This document shows positions 54,017 to 63,151 of a DNA stretch of 64,000 bases, one piece after another (position 1 is the stretch's first letter; every line of letters starts with the position of its first letter). The notes beneath the pieces were generated by a model that was not told the origin of the DNA, did no database searches, and was given only the letters and a program-made list of their open reading frames with translations. The translations under genes and the position numbers were made by a program. The DNA is from an uncultured delta proteobacterium (lineage in GTDB: Bacteria; Myxococcota_A; Polyangia; Polyangiales; Polyangiaceae). The DNA is taken from NCBI GenBank assembly GCA_903906315.1, contig CAIVJW010000449.1, positions 1 through 64,000 on the forward strand, given 5' to 3'.

Positions 54017-55147
54017 TTGACCCCCTCCGCCGCCGCCCTCCCGCCCGGTCACCGCGTCGTCGTCTCCGCGCTCGCCGAGAGCCCGCCCGAGGCGCTCGAC
54101 TCCGCGACGTCGATCGCGATCGAGCCCATGGCCGCCCCCGATCGCGCGTCGATCGGCCCGCGCGACGTCATCGTCGCCGTGCGCGCGGCGGCCGTTGGCT
54201 GGGTCGACCTGCTCATGACGAGCGGGCAGTACCAGCACCAGCCCGCGCTGCCCTACACGCCGGGCCTCGAGTCCGCGGGCGTGGTGGCGTGGAAGGGCCC
54301 CGAGGCCGGCGACGCGGTCGGCCTCGGCGATCGCGTGATCGTCGACGGCCTGCTCGTCGGCCCGCGCTCGCTCGGCGACCACCAGCGCTGGGGCGGCTTC
54401 GCGTCGTACGTCGTCGCGCCCGCGGAGGCGCTGCACCCGATCCCGGCGGCGCTGTCGTTCGACCAGGCCGCGGGCCTGCTCGGCGCCTACGAGACCGCGT
54501 ACCACGCGCTCGTCGCCCGCGGGCGCGTGCAGCCGGGCGAGGTCGTGCTCGTGCACGGCGCCTCGGGCGCGACCGGCCTCGCCGCCGTCGAGGTCGCCAA
54601 GCTCGCGGGCGCGCGCGTCCTGGCGACCGGCCGATCCGAGGCGAAGCTCGCGGTCGTGAAGGACCACGGCGCCGACCACGTGATCCTCGTCGGCGACGGC
54701 GCGGGCGGCGTGCGCCGCTTCCGCGACGACGTGAAGGCCCTGACGGGCGGGCGGGGCGTCGACGTCGTCTACGACCCCGTGGGCGGCGCGGTCTCGCTCG
54801 AGAGCCTGCGGTGCGTGCGCTTCGGCGCCCGCTTCCTCGTCGTCGGCTGGGCCTCGACGCCCTACGTGGCGCGCGGCCTCGGCCTGCGCGGCGCCCCGAA
54901 CGCGAACGCGATCCCGACGAACCTGGTCATGATGAAGGGCCTCGACGTGCTCGGCTGCCCCGCCGTCATTTCGACGCTCTTCGACCCCGCGCTGCGTCCG
55001 CCGCGCCTCGCCGCCGTGCTCCGCTGGGCCGCCGAGGGCGCGATCCGCCCGCACGTCTCGCACGGGTTTCCGCTCGCCGACTTCCGCGCCGCCCTGCGCG
55101 CGCGCTGGTCGGGCGACGTCGTGGGCGGCTGCGTCGTTCGACCCTGA
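54017..55147 (+). CDS. NADPH:quinone oxidoreductase-like zinc-independent MDR protein
   Basis: 376 residues, apparently from a TTG at 54017. Medium-chain dehydrogenase/reductase fold: GWVDLLMTSGQYQHQPALPY, TPGLESAGVVAWKG, GLLGAYETAYHALVARGRVQ, nucleotide-binding VLVHGASGATGLAAVEVAKL, and GRGVDVVYDPVGG. It lacks the catalytic and structural zinc Cys sets, so it is of the quinone-reductase (QOR) class. No neighbour suggests a pathway. Confidence 0.82.
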   Translation: MTPSAAALPPGHRVVVSALAESPPEALDSATSIAIEPMAAPDRASIGPRDVIVAVRAAAVGWVDLLMTSGQYQHQPALPYTPGLESAGVVAWKGPEAGDAVGLGDRVIVDGLLVGPRSLGDHQRWGGFASYVVAPAEALHPIPAALSFDQAAGLLGAYETAYHALVARGRVQPGEVVLVHGASGATGLAAVEVAKLAGARVLATGRSEAKLAVVKDHGADHVILVGDGAGGVRRFRDDVKALTGGRGVDVVYDPVGGAVSLESLRCVRFGARFLVVGWASTPYVARGLGLRGAPNANAIPTNLVMMKGLDVLGCPAVISTLFDPALRPPRLAAVLRWAAEGAIRPHVSHGFPLADFRAALRARWSGDVVGGCVVRP

Positions 55148-55415
55148 GGGAGGGCGGAGGTCCCGATGCCGTGCGACGCCGTCGCCGTGCGCCGCGACGC
55201 GCTGGGAAGCCCCCGCTTCCGCGGGGCCGACACCCCTCCGCCCGAGCTGTGCAGGAACCCGCATAGCGGGCTGCGCGCGGGCTGCACGCACGGGTGCTGC
55301 GAGGCCGTCCACGCGGCCGGCGGCGGGGAGTGACGCCGCGACGCGCGCACGCGGCGGCGTCGTCCGACGCTGAGAGCGGGCAGATCGAACGCCCGCGCGC
55401 GCCGCCGCGAGGCCG
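55148..55415. other. intergenic region with GC-rich hairpins
   Basis: About 270 bp. It includes CCCCGC-TTCC-GCGGGG (55211-55226), which has the alternative pairing GGAAG/CTTCC, and CCCGC-ATA-GCGGG (55258-55270). I see no gene on either strand; the region may be an interspersed repeat or serve termination of the converging genes. Confidence 0.4.
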
Positions 55416-56198
55416 TCAGCGCGGCTCGAGGAAGCCGTGCCGCGCCAGGATCGCGCGCCCCTCGGGGGACGCGACGAAGCTCGCGAAGGCCCGCGCCCCG
55501 GCCTCGCCCGCCGCGTCCGGCCCGGATCCCTTGCACACCACGATCGCCTGATCGATCGGCGCGTGCAGGGCCGTGTCGATCGGCGCGAACGTGCCGGGGC
55601 TCGTGCCCTCGAGCGACCGCGCGACGATCGCGACGTCGGCGTTGCCGGTCGCGGCGAACTGCAACGCCTGCCGCACGTTCTCGCCGTGGACGAGCTTCGG
55701 GCGCACGGCGTCGAGGACGCCCGCGCGCCGGAGCGCGTCGACGGCCGCGGCGCCGTACGGGGCGTGCTCCGGGTTCGCGATCGCGATCCGCGCGACCCCG
55801 GGGTCGACGAGGTCGGCGAGGCGAACGGGCCGCGCGCGCGCGCCTTCCGCGCTGTAGATCGCCAGGGCCCCGCGGGCGTAGAGGGCCCTCGTGTCCTCGA
55901 GGCACGCGCCCTGCCGCACCACGCGGTCGACGAACGCGACGCTCGCCGCCGCGAACACGCGGAACGGCGCGCCCTCCTCGATTTGCTTGGCGAGCAGGCC
56001 CGTCGACCCGAACGAGAACGTGACGCGCCGGCCGGTCGTGCGCTCGAAGGCGGCGCCGATCTCGCCGAACGCGAGGGTCAGGTCGGCGGCCGCGGCGACG
56101 GCGATCGCGGGCTCCTCGGCGGGCTTGCGGCAGCTCGCGGAGGCTGCGGCGATCGCGAGCGGGACCAGCAGCGCGGCGCCGCGGAGCGGGACGTTCAC
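55416..56198 (-). CDS. ModA-like periplasmic substrate-binding lipoprotein
   Basis: 260 residues from a GTG. A signal sequence ends at Cys23 (AAASASC). The mature part matches the molybdate/sulfate-type solute-binding family: VAAAADLTLAFGEIGAAFER, VTFSFGSTGLLAKQIEEGAP, ARIAIANPEHAPYGAAAVDA, NADVAIVARSLEG and IVVCKGSGP. The ATG at 56267 would add a leader and overlap the upstream gene. No modB or modC permease genes are adjacent, so the protein is an orphan and its ligand is uncertain. Confidence 0.78.
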   Translation of the reverse strand: MNVPLRGAALLVPLAIAAASASCRKPAEEPAIAVAAAADLTLAFGEIGAAFERTTGRRVTFSFGSTGLLAKQIEEGAPFRVFAAASVAFVDRVVRQGACLEDTRALYARGALAIYSAEGARARPVRLADLVDPGVARIAIANPEHAPYGAAAVDALRRAGVLDAVRPKLVHGENVRQALQFAATGNADVAIVARSLEGTSPGTFAPIDTALHAPIDQAIVVCKGSGPDAAGEAGARAFASFVASPEGRAILARHGFLEPR

Positions 56199-56229
56199 GG
56201 CGCCCCCGCGGCGCGCCCCGGCGCCCGGG

Positions 56230-57720
56230 TCACGGGCGGGTGAGCGCCGCGAAGCGCGCGTGCTCACGGTCGCTGATGCGGTGCGCGTCGGCGCCGCCGC
56301 CGCTGACGAACAGGTGCGACGAGGTGCCCTGCAGCTCGGCCTCGAGGACGACGCGGCCCGCGGGCGTCACGGCCTCGAAGTCCTGGTCGGCCGGGGCGCC
56401 GAGATCCGTGCCGTCGGCGTCGCGCGCGACCGAGCCGACCGGGCGCAGGTCCGTGCCGTCGAGCTTGACGCTGTAGAGCAGGCCGCCGTCGGGCCGCCCC
56501 GCGAGCGCGCGGTAGAAGATCGCGCGCCCGTCGGCGGTCACCGTCCCGAAGAACGGGAGCCATAGCGGCTGGTTGCAGAGCTCGGTCGTGGCCGACCCGT
56601 CGAGCTTCGAGGCGCGGAGCAGCCCGCCGGTCGGCCCGCTGCCGATCGTGAACGCGCGGTCGCCGACGATCTTCGCGACGTGGGCATCGGCGCCCGGCGC
56701 GGGATCGATCACGCGCATCGCCCCGCCCGCGAGGGGCGCTACCGCGAGCGCCCCGTCGGCGCGGGTGAACAGCACGTCGCCGCTCGGCGCGACGGCCGCC
56801 GGCGAAGCGTCCACGTCGGCCGGCGTCAGCGCTCGCTCGCCCTTGCCGTCGATCCCGACGGCCACGAGCTGCCGCTTGCCCCCCGCGGTGCGCGTGAGGA
56901 TCAGGTGGCCTTCGCCCGCGAAGCCGACCGCGCGATCGTCGACGCCGGCCGCGCCGACGTCCACGTGCGCCCCCGCGAGGTCCGTGAGCCGCACGTCCCC
57001 CGCGCCGCTGCCGTGCAGGGTCATCAGCACGCGCGCGCCGCGGGCCTCGACCACGCGGTCCTGCCCGTCCTCGCCGCCGAGCGCGCGCACGTCGCCGCCG
57101 TCCATCCGCGCGCTCTGCAGGCCGCCGCGCGCGACGAAGCCCACGCGCCCGTCGGCCACGGCCACGAGCCGCGCGGACTCGCCCACCGTCACCGGGCCCG
57201 CGCCCGCGCCGATCGCGACCACGTCCACCACGGTCGGCGCGTCGGCCCGCGCGAGCTCGACGACCGTCGCGCCGCCGTCCGTCTCGGCGCGCAGCACCTT
57301 CGCGTACCGGCCCTTCGGCAGCGCCGCGATCTCGCGCCGGCCCGACCCGTCCGCGCTCACCTGATCGATCGCCGTGATCGCCCCGTCCGGGCCGTGCGCC
57401 GCGACGAGCACGCGGTGGCCGGCGAGCACGCCCGCGAATGTCGAGTCGACGCCCGGCCGCGACAGCCGCGCCATCGGCCGCGTGCCGTCCTCGAGGATGG
57501 CCGCGACCTCGCGCGGCTGCTTCGCCACGATGCGCGCGTACACGACCCACACCGGCGCTGCCGGGGCGGTGACCGTCGCGCCCTGCGCCGGAGGCGCGAT
57601 CGCGCCCGCGGGCGCCGCGGTCGGCGCGGCGACCGGCGACGGGGCCGGCGCGCTCTCCCGCGCGTTGCAGCCGGCGGCGAGCGTGATCGTGAGGGTCAGG
57701 GCGAGCGACGTCGAGCGCAT
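56230..57720 (-). CDS. beta-propeller-like (TolB/WD40-type) lipoprotein
   Basis: 496 residues with a lipoprotein signal (LTITLAAGC, Cys18) and a Pro/Ala linker to about 48. The rest is a series of four-stranded repeats with Asp-Gly turns, such as ITAIDQVSADGSGRREIAAL, GHLILTRTAGGKRQLVAVGI, DGKGERALTPADVDASPAAV and LLRASKLDGSATTEL. This is the pattern of TolB-like or six-bladed propellers. Its stop lies 31 bp before the ModA-like start, so both may be in one transcript. Function unknown. Confidence 0.65.
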   Translation of the reverse strand: MRSTSLALTLTITLAAGCNARESAPAPSPVAAPTAAPAGAIAPPAQGATVTAPAAPVWVVYARIVAKQPREVAAILEDGTRPMARLSRPGVDSTFAGVLAGHRVLVAAHGPDGAITAIDQVSADGSGRREIAALPKGRYAKVLRAETDGGATVVELARADAPTVVDVVAIGAGAGPVTVGESARLVAVADGRVGFVARGGLQSARMDGGDVRALGGEDGQDRVVEARGARVLMTLHGSGAGDVRLTDLAGAHVDVGAAGVDDRAVGFAGEGHLILTRTAGGKRQLVAVGIDGKGERALTPADVDASPAAVAPSGDVLFTRADGALAVAPLAGGAMRVIDPAPGADAHVAKIVGDRAFTIGSGPTGGLLRASKLDGSATTELCNQPLWLPFFGTVTADGRAIFYRALAGRPDGGLLYSVKLDGTDLRPVGSVARDADGTDLGAPADQDFEAVTPAGRVVLEAELQGTSSHLFVSGGGADAHRISDREHARFAALTRP

Positions 57721-57789
57721 GCGGGCCTCCGGGAAAGCGGCCGCGAGCCTAGCAGCCGGATCGCGTGGCGGGCTAGCTCGCGCGCGACG

Positions 57790-60765
57790 TCAGCGCGCCT
57801 TGACCTCGAACCCGTACTCGAGCAGCGGCCGCACGCAGCGCCGGTCGTCCGGCAGCGAGAAATCGGCCGGATCGTCGGGGATTCGGTCGAGATCGCCGAC
57901 CGAGCAGGCCTGCACGTGCCACACGCCGGCCGGCGCGTCCGCCGCGAGCGCGAGCCGGAGCTTCGGCGTCGGGCCGCCGCTGACGGCGCTCTCCACCGCG
58001 ACGCGCCGGCCGCTCGGGTCGAACCAGCACATCCGCAGGCCGTGCCGGACCTCGCCCGCGCGCTTGTCGGGCCGGCTGCCGTCCCAGCGGAAGCGCTCGA
58101 ACCAGTCGAAGTGGGCGTGCACGGTGTCGCCCGGCCAGAACACGCGCGTCGCGTCGTCGTCGCCGCCCTTCGCCTGGCGCAGCAGGTAGCTGCCCGACAC
58201 GAGCGTCGGCCAGTCGCTCGGCTTGTACGGCCGCCGCCGATCGGCCGCGACGCTCCGCGGCTGGCGCGGCTTGTGCGGGCGCAGCTTGATCGGCGCGTAC
58301 GTGTCGGACGCGCACGGGTCCTGCCCCTTCACGTCGTCGGCGTACACGATCTGGTTCGCGCGCCCGCGGTTCACGAGCGCGTAGTCGGCCGACGGCCGCT
58401 GGTAGGACGGCCCGGCCCAGCCGCGCGGGTTCTGCTTCACGTCGTTCTCGAGGTTCGTCAGCGTGTTGCGCTCGTAGACGGGCCGCTCGTCGAGGTGGTC
58501 CTCGATGACCCGCTGCGCGTGGATCTCGATCGGGGCGCGCGGGACGATGCCGCCTTCCTCGATCGACTCCACGCACTCCTCGTCGATCGCGTATGCGTTC
58601 TTGCGCACGAGCGAGCACTTGCACTCGTCGGTGTGGGTGCTCGAGAACTCGAGGTCGTCGCAGCGCGGGTCGCCGCCGCGCGCGATCGTGCCGGTGAACG
58701 GCGCCTGCCGCACGCTCTCCTTGCCGCTGTGGACGCCGTGGAGCGCGATCTTCGCCCACGGCTGCTTGCCGCGCAGGTCGATGCGCTTGCGGAACGTGTC
58801 GCACTTCGCGGCGTACGCGGCCGCCGAGCCGAGCTCGGGCGCCAGCGGATCGCACTCGGCGGGGAAGTGTTCGCGCAGGTATCGCTGGTACCAGGGCGTG
58901 CCGAGGTTGCCCATGTCGAGCGTGATGAAGTCCTTGCCGCGATCGAGGACGTGCGCCTCGTACCAGAGCGTGAAGAGGAAGCCGTCGCCCTGGGTCATGT
59001 AGACGGCGCCCGGGGGCACCGCGGCCGCGACCTCGGCGCCGAAGCTCTCGCCGATGACCGGCTCGCGCGCGAAGTCCTGTCCGCGCGAGACCGCGGCCAG
59101 CCCGAAGATCGACAGGACGACGATCGGCAGCGCCGAGGCCAGCTGCCGCGCGCGCGGCTTGCCGAGGGCGTCGCCGGGCCGACCGGCGCGGACGCGCAGC
59201 GCGACGACGGCCGCCGCGGCCGCGGCCAGGAGCAGCGGGATCGCGAGCGGCGCGCCGCCGTGCGTGCCCAGGAACCACGGGACGCGCTTGAGCGCGCGCG
59301 CGTAGTAGACGGTGAGCCCGGCGGCGAACGCGAGCACCGCCGCGAGCGCGGCGAAGGCCATCCACACCTTGCGCGCGTGCTCCTCGGCGCGCGCGTGCTG
59401 CGCCACCCACCACGACCCGAGCCCGATGAAGATCGCGCAGGCCCACAGGCCCGGGAGGAAGTACGTGCCGAAGTCGCCGACCGAATAGGTGACGGCGTGC
59501 CCGACGTTGAAGAGCATGTACGATCCGAGCAGCAGCAGGTACGGCCACGCGCGCTTCGCGGTCGCGGCCACGCCCGGGACGAAGAGCGCCGTGCCGATCG
59601 GCAGGTACTGGATGTCGAAGATCGCCGAGACCTGCAAGAGCCGCCCGCGCAGGCCGGCGAGGTCGATGCCGCCCATGAACCGGCGGTACTGCTTGCCCGT
59701 CATGTGCGCGTACAGCGTCGGCCAGTCGTGCGTGTCGCCCCAGGGGAGGCCGGTCGAGTGGCTCGCGGCCCACACGAGGTAGCCGTAGCTCGCGAGCGGG
59801 ATCAGGCCGAGCACGCACGCGAGCACGAAGCCCCCCGTCGGCTCCCAGCGCGTGTCGTCGAGGAAGCCCGGGCGGAAACGGCGGCCGACGCGGGCGATCG
59901 GGTCCGCGGCCCAGCCGAAGAGGAAGTACGGCTTGCGCACGCAGAGATAGAGGAACGACGCCGGCAGGAAGTAGACCATCGTGACGTGGTGGGCGAGCCC
60001 GATGCCCATCGCGAGCGCGGCGACGTAGACGTAGCCGTTCTTTCGCGAGATCTCGAAGCGCGTCCACGCCCAGCCGGCCCACGCCACGAGCACGATGTGG
60101 AACGGGTAGACCTCGGGGATGCGCACCTGCGACCAGAGCAGCGGCCCGACGCCGAGGAGCGCGCCCGCGACCAGGCCCGCGAGGTCCGCGTCGTAGGTCT
60201 TCTTCGCCGAGGGCCGCGGCGGCGCGGGCGGCGGCGCGTCGAGCTCGTCCGACCAGCGGGGCCAGGGCTGCGCGTCGATCGGGTCGGGATCGGCGATCGC
60301 GCCCTGGAGGCGCAGCGCGACGAGCCGCGTCGCGTACGCGGTGAACAGCGCGGCGCCCACGCCGCAGAGCGCGTTGAAGAGCTCGACCTTCACGCACTGC
60401 ATGATCGCGTCGGGCAGGAGCCGCGCGAAGAAGTGCGCCAGGACCGTGTAGACCGGGTAGCCCGTCGGGTGCGCGACCCCGAGCGCGGTGATCGCCGACA
60501 GGATCTCGCCGCCGTCCGAGAAGGTGATCCCGCGCGCGGCCGTCGCGGCGTACGCGGCGAAGAGCGCGATGCCGAGCAGCGGGTAGCCCCACTGGACGAG
60601 CCTGGGCTGCGTGGGCCAGGGGTAGGGGACGGGCGCGCGCAGCGGCGGCGCCTCGGCCTCCACGTCGGCGATCGCCGGTTCGGACGGAGCCGCGACGGGC
60701 GCGAGCTCCTCTGCTTGGTCCTGCGACGGCCTGTCGTCGCTGGCCGCGCTGGCGGCTCGGCTCAT
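57790..60765 (-). CDS. DUF2723-family polytopic membrane protein (GT-C-like)
   Basis: 991 residues. After a cytosolic Pro/Glu-rich leader (about 1-60) come some 11 to 13 hydrophobic helices to about residue 520, beginning GYPLLGIALFAAYAATAARG. The hallmark TFSDGGEILSAITALGVAHP follows the first helix, as in DUF2723 proteins, which resemble GT-C mannosyltransferases. A large soluble C-terminal part (about 520-991) is periplasmic by topology. ATG 60765 has GGGAGG upstream. It is the last gene of the acyl carrier protein / FAAL / DUF2723 unit, 23 bp after the ligase. Confidence 0.78.
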   Translation of the reverse strand: MSRAASAASDDRPSQDQAEELAPVAAPSEPAIADVEAEAPPLRAPVPYPWPTQPRLVQWGYPLLGIALFAAYAATAARGITFSDGGEILSAITALGVAHPTGYPVYTVLAHFFARLLPDAIMQCVKVELFNALCGVGAALFTAYATRLVALRLQGAIADPDPIDAQPWPRWSDELDAPPPAPPRPSAKKTYDADLAGLVAGALLGVGPLLWSQVRIPEVYPFHIVLVAWAGWAWTRFEISRKNGYVYVAALAMGIGLAHHVTMVYFLPASFLYLCVRKPYFLFGWAADPIARVGRRFRPGFLDDTRWEPTGGFVLACVLGLIPLASYGYLVWAASHSTGLPWGDTHDWPTLYAHMTGKQYRRFMGGIDLAGLRGRLLQVSAIFDIQYLPIGTALFVPGVAATAKRAWPYLLLLGSYMLFNVGHAVTYSVGDFGTYFLPGLWACAIFIGLGSWWVAQHARAEEHARKVWMAFAALAAVLAFAAGLTVYYARALKRVPWFLGTHGGAPLAIPLLLAAAAAAVVALRVRAGRPGDALGKPRARQLASALPIVVLSIFGLAAVSRGQDFAREPVIGESFGAEVAAAVPPGAVYMTQGDGFLFTLWYEAHVLDRGKDFITLDMGNLGTPWYQRYLREHFPAECDPLAPELGSAAAYAAKCDTFRKRIDLRGKQPWAKIALHGVHSGKESVRQAPFTGTIARGGDPRCDDLEFSSTHTDECKCSLVRKNAYAIDEECVESIEEGGIVPRAPIEIHAQRVIEDHLDERPVYERNTLTNLENDVKQNPRGWAGPSYQRPSADYALVNRGRANQIVYADDVKGQDPCASDTYAPIKLRPHKPRQPRSVAADRRRPYKPSDWPTLVSGSYLLRQAKGGDDDATRVFWPGDTVHAHFDWFERFRWDGSRPDKRAGEVRHGLRMCWFDPSGRRVAVESAVSGGPTPKLRLALAADAPAGVWHVQACSVGDLDRIPDDPADFSLPDDRRCVRPLLEYGFEVKAR

Positions 60766-60788
60766 GTCGTTGCCTCCCGCGGCCGGGC

Positions 60789-62732
60789 TTATTCTTCGTC
60801 GCGGCTGCCCACGAGAGCGTGCCGGAAGTAGCCGATCTGGCTCTTTGCCAGCTCCTTCAGCACCTCGAGCCGGTCGACCTCGCGCGCCGAGGAGCGACCG
60901 AGCAGGATGCCGTTCTCGTAGGCCTCGCGCGTCTTGGCGCGCTGGAGCTTGCCGCTCGAGGTCTTCGGCAGGACGCCCGAGGCGACCGCGACGACGTCGT
61001 CGACCGTCAGGCCGACCGACTGCTGCACGGCCTTGCGCACCTCGCCCTTGAGCCGGATGTGCTCGGCCGGATCGACCACCGCCGTCTCGAAGACGAGGAC
61101 GACGCGCTCGCGATCGTTGTGCGGCTTCATCGTGCCGAAGGCGATGACGTTGCCCCGGCGCACGCCCGGCACCGTGCCCGCCTCCCACTCGAGGTCCTGC
61201 GGGTAGTAGTTGCGCCCGTTGACGATGATGACCTCCTTCGATCGGCCGCAGATGTGCACGTTGCCGTCGGCGAGGTAGCCGAGGTCGCCCGTGCGCAGCC
61301 AGCCGCCGGGGAAGGCCAGCCGCGTGAGCTCGTCGTCGTCGAAGTAGCCGCGCATCACGCTCGGCCCGCGCAGCCGCAGCTCGCCCACCTGCCGGTCGCC
61401 GAGCGGGTGCGCGCTGTCGTCGTCGTCGACCGCGAACGCGCGGACCTCGTGGCCGTCGAAGGCCGGGCCGCACTGCACGATCTCGATCGTGCTCGGCCGC
61501 TCCGGCGGGCCCTCGGTCGTGTTGTTCGGGTCCCGGCCCCCGACGACCGCCCCGCGCTCGCCCTTGCCCTCGTCCACGGCCGGTACGGAAGGCGCCGCGG
61601 AGGCCGACGGCGTGGCCGGCGGGATGGCGGGACGCGGCGTGACGGCCGGGGGCGGCGCCGCCTCCGCGAGGCCCTTCGACCACAGCGACTCGCCGAGGAC
61701 GACGTCGGTCTTCACGCCCGCGCCGGCGCGGCTGAAGGCGATCGCGAGCGTCGACTCGGCCATGCCGTAGCACGAGACGAAGGCGCGATCGCTGAAGCCC
61801 ACGGACCGGAACTTGTCGGCGAACGCGCGCAGGTTCTCGGCGCGGATCGGCTCGGCGCCGCAGCCGGCGATGCGCCAGCTGGAGAGGTCGAGCCCCTCCA
61901 TCTCGCTCTCGCGGATGCGCTTGACGCACAGGGCGTAGGCGAAGTTCGGCCCGAAGGAGATCGACCCGCGGTGGCGCGTCAGCGTCTCGAGCCAGCGCAC
62001 CGGCCGCTTGAGGAAGAGGAGCGGCGGCAGGAACGTGACCGTGTTGCGGTGGTAGAGCGGCGCGATCACGAAGCCGATGAGCCCCATGTCGTGGTAGAGC
62101 GGCAGCCACGAGACGCCGCTGTCGACGCCGTCGCGGGCCGCGAGGCCTTGCTCCATGATGGCGCGCACGTTGGCGGCGAGGTTGCCGTGCGTGAGCACCA
62201 CGCCCTTCGGCCGCGAGGTCGACCCGCTCGTGAACTGAAGGAAGGCGACGTCGTCGAGATCGACCTTCACGGGCCGGAGCTCCTCGCGCGCGGCGCGCAG
62301 CGTCTCGACCGCGACGACCTTCTCGAGGCGCGGCGCCTTGGCCTGCACCGACCCGAGCATGCGCTTGATCTCGGTCGACGTGAGGCAGAGCTTCGCCCCG
62401 CTCTTGTCGACGATGTGGAGCGTGTTCTCGAGGTAGCCCGCGAGCTTGCCGAGGCCCGTCGGCGGGTAGATCGGCACGGGCACGATGCCCGCGCGGATCG
62501 CGCCGAGGAACGCGAACACGAAGTCCGTGTTGTCGGGCAGGATCAGCGCGACGCGGTCGCCCTTCTTGGCGCCGAGGGCCTGGAGCGCGCCGCCGAAGCG
62601 CGCGCTCTGCCGCTCGACGCCGGCGTGCGTGAAGAAGGGCTCGGCGTCGTTCGTCTCGTCGACGAAGCGATAGCCGGTCTTGGTGCTGGCGGCGGCGTCC
62701 TCGATCGCCTGAACGACGGTGCGGAGGCTCAT
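60789..62732 (-). CDS. fatty acyl-AMP ligase (FAAL-type adenylate-forming enzyme)
   Basis: 647 residues. Adenylation motifs: FLQFTSGSTSRPKGVVLTHG, SWLPLYHDMGLIGFVIAPLY (FAAL-type), GPNFAYALC, SCYGMAESTLAIAFS, GWLRTGDLGYLADG and C-terminal KTSSGKLQR. The SWLPLYHDMGLIG block and overall spacing point to fatty acyl-AMP ligases, which load acyl groups on carrier proteins, rather than acyl-CoA synthetases. An unusual Pro/Ala-rich insertion (about 365-420) sits between YGMAE and the GPAF region. It starts 2 bp after the acyl carrier protein stop, its presumed acceptor. Confidence 0.88.
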   Translation of the reverse strand: MSLRTVVQAIEDAAASTKTGYRFVDETNDAEPFFTHAGVERQSARFGGALQALGAKKGDRVALILPDNTDFVFAFLGAIRAGIVPVPIYPPTGLGKLAGYLENTLHIVDKSGAKLCLTSTEIKRMLGSVQAKAPRLEKVVAVETLRAAREELRPVKVDLDDVAFLQFTSGSTSRPKGVVLTHGNLAANVRAIMEQGLAARDGVDSGVSWLPLYHDMGLIGFVIAPLYHRNTVTFLPPLLFLKRPVRWLETLTRHRGSISFGPNFAYALCVKRIRESEMEGLDLSSWRIAGCGAEPIRAENLRAFADKFRSVGFSDRAFVSCYGMAESTLAIAFSRAGAGVKTDVVLGESLWSKGLAEAAPPPAVTPRPAIPPATPSASAAPSVPAVDEGKGERGAVVGGRDPNNTTEGPPERPSTIEIVQCGPAFDGHEVRAFAVDDDDSAHPLGDRQVGELRLRGPSVMRGYFDDDELTRLAFPGGWLRTGDLGYLADGNVHICGRSKEVIIVNGRNYYPQDLEWEAGTVPGVRRGNVIAFGTMKPHNDRERVVLVFETAVVDPAEHIRLKGEVRKAVQQSVGLTVDDVVAVASGVLPKTSSGKLQRAKTREAYENGILLGRSSAREVDRLEVLKELAKSQIGYFRHALVGSRDEE

Positions 62733-62734
62733 GG

Positions 62735-63001
62735 TCAACCCTCGAGCCTTCCGTCGTTCTGGAGCCGAGACTCGACGGCCGTGGCCACGTCCCGGATGGT
62801 GTCGACCTCGCGCAGGGCCTCGTCGGGGATGTGCAAGTGGAACTTGTCCTCGAGGTCTGCGATGACCTCCATCACGCCGAGCGAGTCGATCCCGAGGTCG
62901 GCCACGAGGCGGCTGCCCTCGGTCACGTCGGCTCCGTCCTCCGCGTGCCGCCGGAAGACCTTCAAGAGCTCGGTCCGCACCGAATCTCGCGTCCACGTCA
63001 T
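62735..63001 (-). CDS. acyl carrier protein
   Basis: 88 residues. The four-helix carrier fold with the phosphopantetheine site LVADLGIDSLGVMEVIADLE (Ser in GIDSLG) and KFHLHIPDEALREVDTIRDV. It lies directly before the fatty acyl-AMP ligase on the same strand, so it is probably dedicated to that enzyme rather than the fatty-acid-synthase carrier. No polyketide or peptide synthase gene is seen in the window. Confidence 0.9.
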   Translation of the reverse strand: MTWTRDSVRTELLKVFRRHAEDGADVTEGSRLVADLGIDSLGVMEVIADLEDKFHLHIPDEALREVDTIRDVATAVESRLQNDGRLEG

Positions 63002-63151
63002 GGCCAAGGTACCTATCAAAATCCGGGCGAGGGGAACACTGATCGGATCGGGTCGAATCGCTCCGGCCCCGGCCCCGACCGCGGCTCGGAGCGCGCCCGC
63101 GCCCGTGCAGAGCGGTTGCGCGGGCGTCCGTGCAGAGGGAGCATCGCCGCG

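Noticed and set aside
56680-60831. 1,383-codon open frame on the plus strand
   Set aside because: Antisense to the propeller lipoprotein and DUF2723 genes; composition is that of a high-GC shadow frame and no domain is visible.
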